Source: Aspidiotus rigidus (lineage: Eukaryota > Arthropoda > Insecta > Hemiptera > Diaspididae). From it: a stretch of DNA of 64,000 nucleotides. The stretch covers positions 16,180,001 to 16,244,000 of the forward strand of contig JAVHKY010000013.1 of assembly GCA_035079385.1 (NCBI GenBank), given 5' to 3'. Each line of letters starts with the position of its first letter. Within the stretch, counting starts at the first letter, position 1. Below the pieces are notes generated by a model. It was not told the DNA's origin and searched no databases. It saw nothing but the letters and a program-made list of their open reading frames with translations. Shown here one piece after another: positions 34,596 through 48,690 of the stretch. The position numbers were made by a program, and so were the translations under genes.

Positions 34596-35022
34596 GAATA
34601 GAGCAGTGTTTCTCAACCGTTGTGCCGCGGTACATCACTGTGCCGCAAGCCCGCCTCAGGTGTACCGCAAAAGTCTTATCAAAAACATAAATTAACATGA
34701 ACTAAAAAAGAATTGCTATTTTTTTAAATAACTTGACAAAATGTTATTATTTTAACTAAAAATAAATAATATTATATTTAATTTCCAATTAGAAAATTTT
34801 ATAAAATAATAATTATATTTCGATTCTTGGTACAAATTAAAATTTAATTTATCAATTTAATTGAGAAAATAAGTTTAAATAATTAAATTAATAATATCTT
34901 TGATGATAACAGGATGATTTAATAAAATATTTTTAATTTGTTACCTTGCTGTTGAATTAATAAAATTATATCAAAAGAATTTTTATAATTCAATCTGTAA
35001 TTCTATTTAATTGATTAGGGAT

Positions 35023-35153
35023 CGCTTGTGTGTCGCATGTGCAGCACCGCCCGTCATCCATAATGGAGTAGGTGCGGGTTGCCTATGCATTTAATATTGT
35101 TTCCTCCAACACCGGAATCGACCCTTTCGGGTATAACTTCAGTGAAGGAGGAA
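35023..35153. mobile_element. 131-bp insertion with 15-bp target duplication
   Basis: TAATTGATTAGGGAT occurs at 35008-35022 and again at 35154-35168, where copy 1 of the host element has one such site. The insert has far higher GC than its surroundings and includes ACCGGAATCGACCCTTTCGG. A long duplication points to target-primed reverse transcription (SINE or LINE end). There is no A tail, and clear tRNA A and B boxes were not found. Confidence 0.8.
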
Positions 35154-35519
35154 TAATTGATTAGGGATACAATCTATTTTAATATTTATTGATGGTAATG
35201 TTCATGAATGAATTACATCTCGGTTTAAATAAAATACCCCGACGATATATTATTTTCTCTGATTTTATTTTATTTTGAAATAATTTATTAACAATAAATT
35301 ATAAAGTAAAAAATTCTATTAATAATTTTATATAATGAAAAAAATTTTCGTATTTAAAAAATGAAATATTAAATAAATTGAATAAATTAAATTTCTAATA
35401 ATAATTAATATTCGAAATTAATTAGAAATAAAAATTGAAAATAAAGCTAATCGCTATTAAACTCATAATAAATTTAAAAATTGAATTTCAAATTCAAAAA
35501 TTTTATTAATATTCTTTAC

Positions 35520-36100
35520 AATATAAAAATAATAATAATTCTTTATTGGCAAGAAAGAATACAATCTCGATTGTAAATAAATAAGGTTTTCTCCCACCCC
35601 ATGCTCATTATTAGTTGAGCGAGCGGGATGCGGATTACTATTACTTACAAAATAAAATGAAATAATAATTAAAAAACAAAAACAAAAACAAAAAATAAAA
35701 CAAAAACAAAAAATAAATAAATAAATAAATAAAAATAAAAAGAGGAAACTGAAACTAAAACGTAACACTTTTGTTGGGACTAAAAAAGTAAATAAATAAA
35801 TAAATATAAGGAAATAAACAAATGAAATAAGTAAAAGATAAGGAAAAAGTACAGATGAATAATAAAAATAAAATAAAAAAAAAAAAAAAAAAACACTTCT
35901 GCTGATACTCAAAAAGGAAAAAAAAAAATAAAATAAAAAAAAATAAAAAATAAAAATAAATAAATAAATAAATAAAAAGTAAAAAAAATAAACAAATAAG
36001 TAAACAGATGAAATTAATAAAAGATGAGGAAAAAGTATATATAAATAATAAAAATAACAGGAATAGGTAAATGAATAAATAATAGTATCAGTGATAATAA

Positions 36101-36136
<36 letters not shown>

Positions 36137-36140
36137 TACA
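35520..36140. repeat. A-rich low-complexity block inside hAT copy 2
   Basis: About 100 bp resembling a retroelement 3' end (TTCTTTATTGGCAAGAAAGA, then a GC-richer part) is followed by about 500 bp of AAAT/AAAC-type repeats and two A runs (35877-35893 and about 36103-36132). It is absent from hAT copy 1. Confidence 0.7.
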
Positions 36141-36694
36141 ATATTGGTAATATTTTCTTTATTTTTATTTTTATAAAAGTAATACTTGAAGATAATGAAA
36201 TAATTGGATTTTTATTATTAGTATCGAAAAAATCCAATTTAAATATTATTGAGTAAAATTTTTTATTAAAAGATAAATTGAAATATTTTCTTTGAATTAT
36301 ACATGAATAAATTTGAAATAAATGATTGATTGTGTATTTTCTATTAAATTTAATTATTATAAATTGAATTCATAATTATTTCATTTAATAATTATTATTT
36401 TAATTCTAATCAAAATATCAACTATTAATTTATTAATTTTATTGAATCCATTGTTTTACAATTATTTTTTGATTTTCTTATTAATTGATATTTTTAATTT
36501 TTTAAAATTTTAATTAAATATTTTATTAATGAAATTACTCAAAAAAGTACTCATAACTACTATCTGACCGATGTGTTCCAATTTTTGAATGGTGTCAGTT
36601 CCAGTTATAATTACTTGAACTTGAGTCCAAACCTGCATTCACTGTCATAAGAATCAAGAACTTTCTGCAACTTGGCCAAAAATACAGATTATAT

Positions 36695-37544
36695 CGCTGT
36701 CCAACAAAAAATTTTTTTTTGCAGTAACATGATAAAGTCAAGTGGATTCTTAAAGTATTTTCAACGCTGAACACGATGGCGTGAGCCGTTTTTCTCCAGC
36801 ACGTCTAGTTTTTCTGTAATACCTGTTGAAGAGTTCGAAAATGCTGTAAAATTGACAACTTCAATGAATTATTTTGCTGCGTTCTAAAGAAAAATTATTG
36901 AAGTAATATACGCTAATGAAAAATTTGAACCCTCTTCAATGAAAATAAAAAATCTCAATTTAATAGGATGGGTGCTTACAGAGAAATTACAATTTTTTGA
37001 AAAGATGTTCTGCAAGAAAACCTGCTAACATATTGATCATGAATCAGTGTGGCAATAAAGCGAGCGAAAAACAATGGTTTCGGAACAGTAACTTTTGATC
37101 ATATTTTACATTAAAAATACTAAAAGGTGAAATGAATCTTCATTTTTATTATTATCATTTTTTCCATCTCAAAAACGTAAGTTGGTACTCAAATAGCAGG
37201 GGGAATAACATATTGAAAACGAGAATTGAAAATTGAATGATATTGATTTTTAAAAACTTGAATAAAACCCACCCTACTGTTTGGATTGACTCAATTGTTT
37301 TCTGATACAATCTCCTAGGTATGGAGCACGTCACTGCGTTGAAGGAAGGTTCTAATTTTGAATCTGAGCTTTTATTTTCCCCATTGAAGTCGGTCAATTA
37401 TGACATTTTTCACAACTTTAACTCAGAATTGAGGAAAACTGAGGCGTGCTAGCAAAAAATGGGAAACGGAATCGTTTTCAGTGCGAAAATCTACTTTGGA
37501 ATCAACTTTTGTTTTCAATGTTCCCAAAACACTGTTGGACAGTG
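36695..37544. mobile_element. Nested 850-bp DNA transposon
   Basis: Inserted in hAT copy 2 at a point where copy 1 runs straight through. Ends are CGCTGTCCAACA and TGTTGGACAGTG (inverted, one mismatch), with TAT on both sides (36692-36694 and 37545-37547). The short duplication fits a Tc1/mariner- or Harbinger-type element. No transposase frame is visible, so it is non-autonomous. Confidence 0.75.
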
Positions 37545-37849
37545 TATTTCATATTTTTTCATAAATTTCGGAATTAGAAGAGCCCAGAGGGTTTCCAGTA
37601 AATGCAGGAAACATCCAGACACTTGCGCATATTGGTGACAAAATTTTTTTGAGTCCCGGTAGATGATCAAAGCTCTTGTTTCTCGTAACCGTAGTATAGA
37701 GAAAGAAGGTTGAGGCCTCATATAGACATCTTGTAGGCCACAAATTCTGAAATTAGGAGGAGGAAATCAGTAGAGACATAAAAATGTCAAAACGCACAAA
37801 AATTTTCGATACAATATATAAGGAAGGTTGAGAAACACTGGAATAGAGG

Positions 37850-40550
37850 CTTCCAACATCAAAATTGTAAAGAAAATAAAACTGCACACTTATTATAGTC
37901 CTATAGCCGAGAGGTGATGGAAAGGTTGAGCCCTTCCTCCCCTCCAGCTAAAAATACAAATCTGCTAAAAAGAAAATCAATACTACCCTAAACAAAGAAA
38001 GAAAAGGCACGAAGGAGATTTTGGTTCTCCAAAAACTTTCGTAGGGGAATCTTTACAAATTGACTTTAGGTGTGGTCACGGTGCTCTCTATTTCGAAGTA
38101 GGAGAAATAATATGGATTGTTGCGACCGATAATTGACCAAATTTTCACCTGTTCCTGAACCAAAATTTTCCAAGTTTCCTCTCTCTGCTACTCAGCTCTA
38201 TGGAAGCCTAGTTCTAGTGTACAGCTAGTTAAGCCTAGTACAGAGAGAGGGAGACTTGCAAATGAGGGGGGGGGAATGGTCCCGAAGTCATCTGCACGCA
38301 CGCGCACGCAAATTTTGGAATTGGGGCAGGGGAGAGGAGAGATCAGAGCAAAGATATGAAACTCATCAAAAAGTAAACTCTAGGCCGACTTGACGTCGAT
38401 TACCGACCGACACTGGATGTCAAATGGAAGTCGACGGTCGACGAGGTTCATGTATGTAGACCAGTCATTTACAAGTGGAAATAGTCTCCTTGAAAATCTT
38501 GAAAGTTCCTCCCCACCAATGAGTGTTTTGCTTCTTCCCGCGAGGCCAGGGATCAAATGTCTGACGAAAATCAGAGCATAACATTCAAATTTTCAAGGGT
38601 CGAATATTCACAGCGCTTCAAGGGAGTGACTGGACCTCGACTCTGGATCAATGTCAATTCAAGGTCGATTCAAAATCAATCAACGAACATTCCTTAAAAA
38701 CTAAAATGAGAGTTTTATGAAGTGGGTAAAGATATGCGTTTGAACCAGAATTACAGCTCTTGATATGATTCTTCATAAAAACACGAAATTATCATATTTG
38801 GACATGAAATATAAGGATTTTTGTGAAACACACACCCGCCAGTTGTAGTGCTTTCAAATTTTCAATCTTACGTAACTCCGCTCCAAGTTATTCAAGGTGA
38901 ACACCAAAAGCACCCGTGGCAAACTGAATTATTCACAAAAAATTTTTACAATAGGTATTTTTTGAGTTAAGAGGCGCTCCGCGAAAGTTATGAGCCACAA
39001 TATATTATAGTATAACGGCGACTTGAAATATAGGAAATGATAAATTTGCACCTTCAGAATACGTAGGTATTAGGCAAAATTATGTAAGAATAAAAGTTGT
39101 AGTTCTCATTGAGATCTTCCATTAAATAAAGAAAAAACTAAAATTGAAATTGGTTTATCCAGACCCGAGGAGATTCTGTAAAACCTAAATCCGCCATCTT
39201 TAAATTGCCGCCATGTTGAATCGCGCCTCTTTTTTGAAATGTCTGTCATGGTTTTTGGGGGCCAGAAAGGGCCTACCTAACAATCTTCCAAGTGGCGCTT
39301 TGTCCCACTTTTCGCCATGGCCTAAGGACTACATGAACAAATATCAAACTTTTGGAACTATAGAAGGTATTTCGACGCTGAGTACCATGCCAATTGACTA
39401 CCTCTCATTATTGTACAATACTCGTGTTTGATCCCCGCGCTTCATCGCGACAGGCAAGGGTACCTTCTCGCGCGTTGAAATCTTGTTACTCGATAAGATA
39501 CGTTAGGCGTCGCAACAATTCGCGATAACTAAACATAAGTATTGCACAATAATGAAGTACTAACAAAATCACTTTTAGTCTCCCCTCCAAGTGGTCACTT
39601 CTTTTTTTTTTTTTGTACCTAAGTCACTATTTCACTTTTTCTTTCGATGCTCAGTGTTGACAGGCCTGTAACACCTACACATATGTGTATAAACGAGTCG
39701 TCTATTAGAAGTGAATTAAAGGAAGGGATATAAAAGAAACTTCAACCAACCCTCAATTATAAAATGGCTCGTACTTTTGAGGATTCAATCTTATTTACTT
39801 TAATGTGAACCTACAAAAGAGGATTCGGGAAAGAAGAATATTAATTAGTACAAAGATGATGAATTTATGGAGCGTATTTCGAAAAGTTTCTTCAAAATTG
39901 GTTGTTGTTATTCGCCTCTTTTCGAAACGACGTTAAATATGGTTAAGAGTTGGTAAAAACGAATCAATTTGAATCATTCACTGATGCTCTTTTCTGTTTC
40001 GTACTAAATAGAGTAATTTGTGCCTTGATATGATAACGAAATTAGGAATATTCGTATTTGGTATAGATGGACAAAAAGTCGATTCGAGATGAGGTATTGA
40101 TGGTGAAAAATTGATCGTTCCATCGAACACTATCGAAGAATGAGGGGGAAGTTAATTTTGGAAAAACTCGTCCGGTTTTCGAAAGCGTCGAGAGCTAATG
40201 ACAACCTGGCGCCAGAAGAATGAAAAACTGAGTTGCGAAGCGAGGCGAGAAAGGACAAGATAATATTCATTCGTTTTATGCACTTTCAGTGTTCGTGCGC
40301 TCCGAACACGATCGTTTTTAGTTTAGCCAATTTTTCTTACTCAATATGGGCTCTTCGCTGCGGTGACTGCGAATAAGTATATTTGGAAAAAGAACGAAAC
40401 AGGCGTAGGAGTGTGAAGTAAGTAAATATTGTGTACTCGCACAATATATTATGCAAAAATATACATGATACTTAAAGTGTTGCAAAATATTTGAACACGC
40501 GCTTTTGAGAGCGCACGAATAACTTCTGCATATATTTTTGCGGCTTGAAA
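37850..40550. other. Intron segment with repeat fragments
   Basis: Contains a short G tract (about 38267-38275), a satellite C fragment at about 38370-38690 (GTCGATTACCGACCGAC-type words), and copy 2 of dispersed repeat R1 at about 39180-39620. Otherwise nothing recognisable. Confidence 0.45.
39180..39620. repeat. Dispersed repeat R1, copy 2
   Basis: Matches 32905-33260: shared TTTTTGGGGGCCA, AACAATCTTCCAAGTGGCGC and AAATCACTTTTAGTC segments in the same order and orientation. About 150 bp between conserved parts differs, consistent with independent indels. Confidence 0.65.
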
Positions 40551-40556
40551 TTTCAT

Positions 40557-41345
40557 TTAGGGCGAGTGAAGTTGACACGGTATGAGGATGCTTGGTAGTA
40601 AACAGTTGAGGTGATTTTCTCTCTCATAGATTTGCGCCAGGGCGTTTCGACGACTGGGAAAAACGTTGCATGACTTCCGAACCAACACCATGATGATATC
40701 GGTAGCACTACATGCAAGACCTGATTTCTGACTGTTGGCCCAATAATTTTTTAAAGTAGTTTTCCGTATATTTTTTGATTGTGAAATCGCCGCAGCTGCT
40801 TGCTTTGCTTGCTCATAGCGTTTGGGCTGCGATGAGCCATGACGACTCCAAACCGACTCGCTATTCCGAGCGCCACACGGTGGTGCTTGTGAAGAGGTCA
40901 TCCTCTGTAGGAGAGGTTTGCCCGAGAACACTTGTTCGTTAATTTACGATCCGATCCCGAGATTATGACGGGCAATCACTTCCACAATACGCGCGTCAGT
41001 CAATCCGATATTTTTTCGTCGCGTCGACGAAAATGTGAAAGTGCACACCTCTGAATCGGCGCTCAGCTTCCGTATTAGATCGTCGAAACAGTTATCGAGA
41101 TCCGCCGCCGCGCCGTCATCTCGAGCGGGCGCACATACGATACGCGCTGGAGTTAATTGCAGCGACCGCGGCTGCACGGCGAACAACCTTCTGCGAAATT
41201 ACGCGTTCCGCCAAAATTCACGTTCACGCTGCGCTGTCCTACTACGTGCGATATCGCGAACGCCCGCTACCGCCGCCGCGTCGAGTCGCGCCGCCACAAT
41301 CGTCGATGCACACGGTAGTGCACCGATTACGCGGCCGCGATAGAA
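40557..41345. other. CpG-rich island inside intron 3 with open frames
   Basis: From about 40940 to 41345 the sequence is strikingly GC- and CG-rich (CGCCGCCGCGTCGAGTCGCG-type words), unlike the AT-rich intron around it. Adjacent open frames lie on the minus strand (41186-40944, 80 codons; 40931-40557, 124 codons), and one lies on the + strand (41035-41343, 102 codons). A GCGTCAGTC initiator-like word occurs at about 40993. No domain is recognised in any frame. It may be an internal promoter (for a WD-only transcript or an antisense RNA), an exon of a nested gene, or a GC-rich element. Composition alone does not decide. Confidence 0.4.
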
Positions 41346-41689
41346 TAATAATGACGTTTACCGGTTAGTTTAATTGTCATTCGACGGTGATTAGTGCGAT
41401 AGACGCGGAAAACTATTTATCCAGTGACGAACGAGAATGAGAGAACAAATATTTCACTGTCGAGCAGAACGCGATTCGTTCGACCGAAGAAAATTACGAG
41501 AAAATTACTGTATTTCTGATGTGGCGCGGATCTCATCCTGAGCATGAGGTGTGACAGCGTTGAAAGAGCATGTATGGTGTTACTACTGTGTATAATGTTG
41601 CACATCTGTGGTGTTTGAATGATTCAAGAAATTAATTGGGCCAAACTTGAAGATGGTCCAGTTCTAAAGAATACTTGAATCAAATAAAA

Positions 41690-44600
41690 ATCGACTGAAA
41701 ATGTATTCACTTGAAAGTTTTGATCAAAATTGCGTCGCCTGTCGTCGGGTTTCCTCGTGTTGACTGAAAAAACACAAGAATGCCTTCTTATCGTGAATTT
41801 GACGGGGATCATTTTCGGACTATAAGGTAGTTTCCTTGTAAATTGAGCGGTTTGCGTGAAAAATCTTGAAAAACTATGTTTTCGCACATTATTAAAATTT
41901 GATGGTGCGCAGACTTTAATTGAAGGCGTTTTCGCTCAATTCTCCTCATGTTAATTGAGAAAGCGAAAGGATGCTTTCTTATTGTAAATTTGGCGAGGAT
42001 CACTTTTTGAAGGGGTATTTTCGTTGTACATTGAGCGGTTTGCGTGAAAAATTTTGAAAAACTGTATTTTTTAGCATTTTGGCGCATTATTCAAACTTAG
42101 TGGCTGCACAGATTTTAATTGAACGCGTTTTTACTCATTTCTCATCAGATTAATTGAAAAAATGAAAAATGCTTTCTGATTTCAAATTTGGCGAGGATCA
42201 TTTTTGGACTGAGGAATTTTCGTTGTAAATTGAGCGGTTTGCGAGGAAAATCTTGAAAAACTGTATTTTTTAGCATTTTGGCGCATTATCAAAACTTAGT
42301 GGCTGCACAGACTTTAATTGAAGGCGTTTTTACTCATTTCTCATCAAAATAATTGAAAAACCACAAGAATGGTTTCTTATTGTAAATTTGGCGAGGGTCA
42401 TTTTTGGACTGGGGTATTTTTGTTGTAAATTGAGCGGTTGACGTGGAAAATCTTGAAGAAGTGTATTTTGTGGCATTTTAGCGCATTATTAAAATTTAGT
42501 GGCTGAGCAGACTTTAATTGAAGGCGAATTTGCTCAATTCTCCTCATGTTAATTAAAAAAACAAACGAATGCTTTCTTATTGTGAATTTGACGCGGATTA
42601 TTTTTGGACTGAGGTATTTTCGTTCTAAATTGAGCGGTTTGCGAAGAAAATCTTGAAAAACTGTATTTTTTAGCATTTTGGCACATTATTAAAACTTAGT
42701 GACTACACAGACTTTAATGGAAGGCGTTTTTACTCATTTCTCATCAGATTAATTGAAAAACCACAAAAATGGTTTCTCATCGTGAATTTGACGAGGATTA
42801 TTTTTGAACTGAGGTATTCTTGTTGTAAATTGAGCGGTTGTCGAGGAAAATCTTGAAGAACTGCATTTTTTAGTATTTTGGCGCATTAATAAGATTTAAT
42901 GGCCACGCAGACTTCAATTGAATGCGGTTTTAGTCAGTTTTCATCAGATTAATTGAAAAAACACAAGAATGCTTTCTTATTGTGAATTTGTCGCGGATCA
43001 TTTTTGGACTGTGGTATTTTCGTCCTAAATTGAGCGGTTTGCAAAGAAAATCTTGAAGAACTGCATTTTTTAGCATTTTGGCACATTAATAAAATTTAAT
43101 GGCCACGCAGACTTCAATTGAAGGCGTTTTTACTCAGTTTTCATCAAATTAATTGAAGAAACACAAGAATGCTTCCTTATTGTGAATGTGACCGGGTTCA
43201 TTTTTGGACTGAGGGATTTTTTTTTCAAATTGAGCGGTTTGTTCGGGAAATCTTCAAAAGCTGTATTTCTTGGCATATTAGCGCATTATAAAAATTTAGT
43301 AGCTGCACAGGTTTTAATTGAAGGCTGTTTTACTCATTTCTCATCAGAATAACTAAAAAACTACAAAAATGCTTTCTTATTGTGAATTTGACGAGGATTT
43401 TTTTTGGACTAAGGTTTCTTATTGTAAATTAAGCGGTTTGCCAGGAAAATCTTGGCGCATTAATAAAATTTAATGGCCACGCAGACTTCAATTGAAGGCG
43501 TTTTTACTCAGTTTTCATCAGATTAATTGAAAAAACACAAGAATGCTTCCTTATTGTGAATGTGACCGGGTTCATTTTTGGACTGAGGGATTTTTTTTTC
43601 AAATTGAGCGGTTTGTTCGGGAAATCTTCAAAAGCTGTATTTCTTGGCATATTAGCGCATTATAAAAATTTAGTAGCTGCACAGGTTTTAATTGAAGGCT
43701 GTTTTACTCATTTCTCATCAGAATAACTAAAAAACTACAAAAATGCTTTCTTATTGTGAATTTGACGAGGATTTTTTTTGGACTAAGGTTTCTTATTGTA
43801 AATTAAGCGGTTTGCCAGGAAAATCTTGGCGCATTAATAAAATTTAATGGCCACGCAGACTTCAATTGAAGGCGTTTTTACTCAGTTTTCATCAGATTAA
43901 TTGAAAAAACACAAGAATGTTTTCTTATTGTGAATGTGACCGGGTTCATTTTTGGACTGAGGGATTTTTTTTTCAAATTGAGCGGTTTGTTTGGAAAATC
44001 TTCAAAAGCTGTATTTTTTGGAATTTTAGCGCATTATTAAAATTTAGTGGCTGCACAGGTTTTAATTGAAGGCTTTTTTACTCATTTCTCAACAGAATAA
44101 TATTGAAAAACCACAAAAATGCTATTTCTAATCGTAAATTTGACGATGATTATTTTTGAACTTAGTTATTCTTGTTGTAAATTAGGCGATTTGCGAGGAA
44201 AATCTTGAGGAACTGCATTTTTTAGCATTTTGGCACATTAATAAAATTTAATGGCTGCACAGGTTTTAATTGAAGGCGTTTTTACTCATTTCTCATCAGA
44301 TTAATTGAAGAAACACAAGAATGCTTTCTTGTTGTGAATGTGACCGGGTTCATTTTTGGACTGAGGGATTTTTTTTTCTAATTGAGCGGTTTGTTTGAGT
44401 AATCTTCAAAAGCTGTATTTTTTGGAATTTTTGCGCATTATTAAAACTTTGTGGCTGAGCAGACTTTCATTGAAGGCGTTTTTACTCATTTCTCATCAGA
44501 TTAATTGAAAAACCACAAAAATGGTTTCTCATCGTGAATTTGACGAGGATTATTTTTGAACTGAGGTATTCTTGTTGTAAATCAAGCGGTTTGCGAGGAA

Positions 44601-45350
44601 AATCTTGAAGAACTGCATTTTTTAGTATTTTGGCACATTAATAAAATTTAATGGCCACGCAGACTTCAATTGAAGGCGTTTTTACCCAGTTTTCATCAAA
44701 TTAATTGAAAAAACACAAGAATGATTTCTTATTGTGAATTTGACCGGGTTCATTTTTGCACTGAGGGATTTTTTTTTTCAAATTGAGTGGTTTGTTTGGA
44801 AAATCTTGAAAAACTGTATTTTTTAACATTTTAGCGCATTATTAAAACTTTGTGGCTGAGCAGACTTTAATTGAAGGCGGCTTTGCTCAATTCTCATCCG
44901 ATTAATTGAAAAAACACATGAATGCTTTTTTATCGTGAATTGGACGAGGATCATTTTTGAACTGAGATACTTTTGTTGTAAATTGAGCGGGTTGCGAGGA
45001 AAATCTTGAAAAACTGTACCTTTGGGCATTTCAGCGCATTATTAAACTTTAGTGGCTGCGCAGACTTTACTCGAAGGCGTTTAATGGAAAAACACAAGAA
45101 TGCTTTTTTGTTATAGATTGTGCAAGGATCATTTTTGTACGGAGGTATTTTCATTGCAGATTGCGCGCTTCGCGAGGAAAATGTTAAAAAAAAAAATTAT
45201 TTCTTAGCCTTTTAGCGCATACTTAGAATTGTACTTAGGACTTTACATTCAAGTCGGATCTGGTTGATTCTCATCGTACTAATCAAAAACATATAAGAAT
45301 ACTTTTTAGTGGGAAACCGCTATCTCTTTTGCTGAGGGGGTATTTACAGA
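41690..45350. repeat. Satellite D: tandem array of ~200-bp units
   Basis: About seventeen units. The anchor GCAGACTTTAATTGAAGGCG and variants recur near 41911, 42110, 42309, 42509, 42708, 42909, 43109, 43309, 43482, 43683, 43856, 44057, 44260, 44459, 44659, 44860 and 45059, so the spacing is about 200 bp, with two shortened units of about 173 bp. Each unit also has TCTCATCAGATTAATTGAAA, ATCATTTTTGGACTGAGG and TAAATTGAGCGGTTTGCGAG. A two-unit block of 374 bp (43161-43534) is repeated almost exactly at 43535-43908. Minus-strand open frames in it are repeat translations. Confidence 0.95.
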
Positions 45351-45404
45351 AAACGAGCGCGAGCGCATTCAAATTGTGACGTCATTATTTTCGAGACTTG
45401 GAAA

Positions 45405-45700
45405 AATGGCAGCCCGCAAGCCTTGTATGATAGATGGGACTAGGGAATATTTCAGCTTCTGAGTTATATATGATTGGTGGGGGGCGGGACTCGGAAAAAT
45501 GTTATTCCCCATAAGCTTTATTTGATAGTTGGGAGACTTGGAAAAATGTCGACTTTCGAGCTATATATGGTGGAAGGGGGGCTTGGTAGAATTTCGACTC
45601 TCGAGCTGTATATGATAAGAAAGGACCTGGAAAGAATTTCGACTTCCGACCTACACACGATAGGAAAGGGACAGCGGGTTCCTCACTGCCATTGTACTCC
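45405..45700. repeat. Insert of the 45-bp minisatellite into satellite D
   Basis: Six or so units of the TCGAAATTTTTCCAAGTCCC family, here on the complementary strand (GGACTTGGAAAAATGTCGAC, then CTCGAGCTATATATG). Satellite D resumes at about 45720 and runs to about 46015, so the minisatellite interrupted a longer array. Confidence 0.8.
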
Positions 45701-45714
45701 TGCAATGGCATATA

Positions 45715-46015
45715 ATTTTTTATTGTAAATTTGGTGTTGATCATTTTTGAACTGAAGTGTTTTCATCGTAGGTTGCGCGGTGGGCGAGGAAAATCCAAAA
45801 AAGCGTATATTGTTCAGCGTTTTAGCACATTTTTATCGAAATATATCCGCTGTCCTCCACGGACTTCCTTTTAAAGGTTTATTCGCTAGATTTCCATCGC
45901 ATTGACCGGAAAAACACAGGAATGTTTTTTTGTTATAAATTTGGTGAGGATCATTTTTGTACCGAGGTATTTTCATCATAGGTTGCGTGTTTCGCGAGAA
46001 AAATCGGAACGACTG
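45715..46015. repeat. Satellite D, distal decayed units
   Basis: Two diverged units with TTGTAAATTTGGTG, GATCATTTTTGAACTG and GGTTGCGCGG segments continue the array after the minisatellite insert. Confidence 0.7.

Positions 46016-48689
<2,674 letters not shown>

Positions 48690-48690
<1 letters not shown>

Larger units (their letters stand above)
34604..37840. mobile_element. Non-autonomous hAT-type transposon, copy 2, with nested insertions
   Basis: Ends are CAGTGTTTCTCAACCGTTG and GGTTGAGAAACACTG, perfect inverted repeats over the first 15 bases. An exact 8-bp duplication GAATAGAG flanks it (34596-34603 and 37841-37848). It is the same family as 10195-11454: the first 90 bp and last about 300 bp align closely. 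At 3237 bp it is longer because of at least two later insertions (35023-35153 and 36695-37544) and an A-rich block (35520-36140). No transposase frame survives. The minus-strand open frame at 35463-35912 is a translation of A-rich low-complexity DNA. Confidence 0.93.

Noticed and set aside
35463..35912. 149-codon minus-strand frame rich in Phe, Tyr and Leu, resembling a membrane protein
   Set aside because: It is the complement of A-rich low-complexity repeats inside a transposon, not a gene.
41624..45154. Family of similar minus-strand peptides of 67-92 residues
   Set aside because: They are successive translations of satellite D units. Frames open and close with unit indels and there is no start or splice context.
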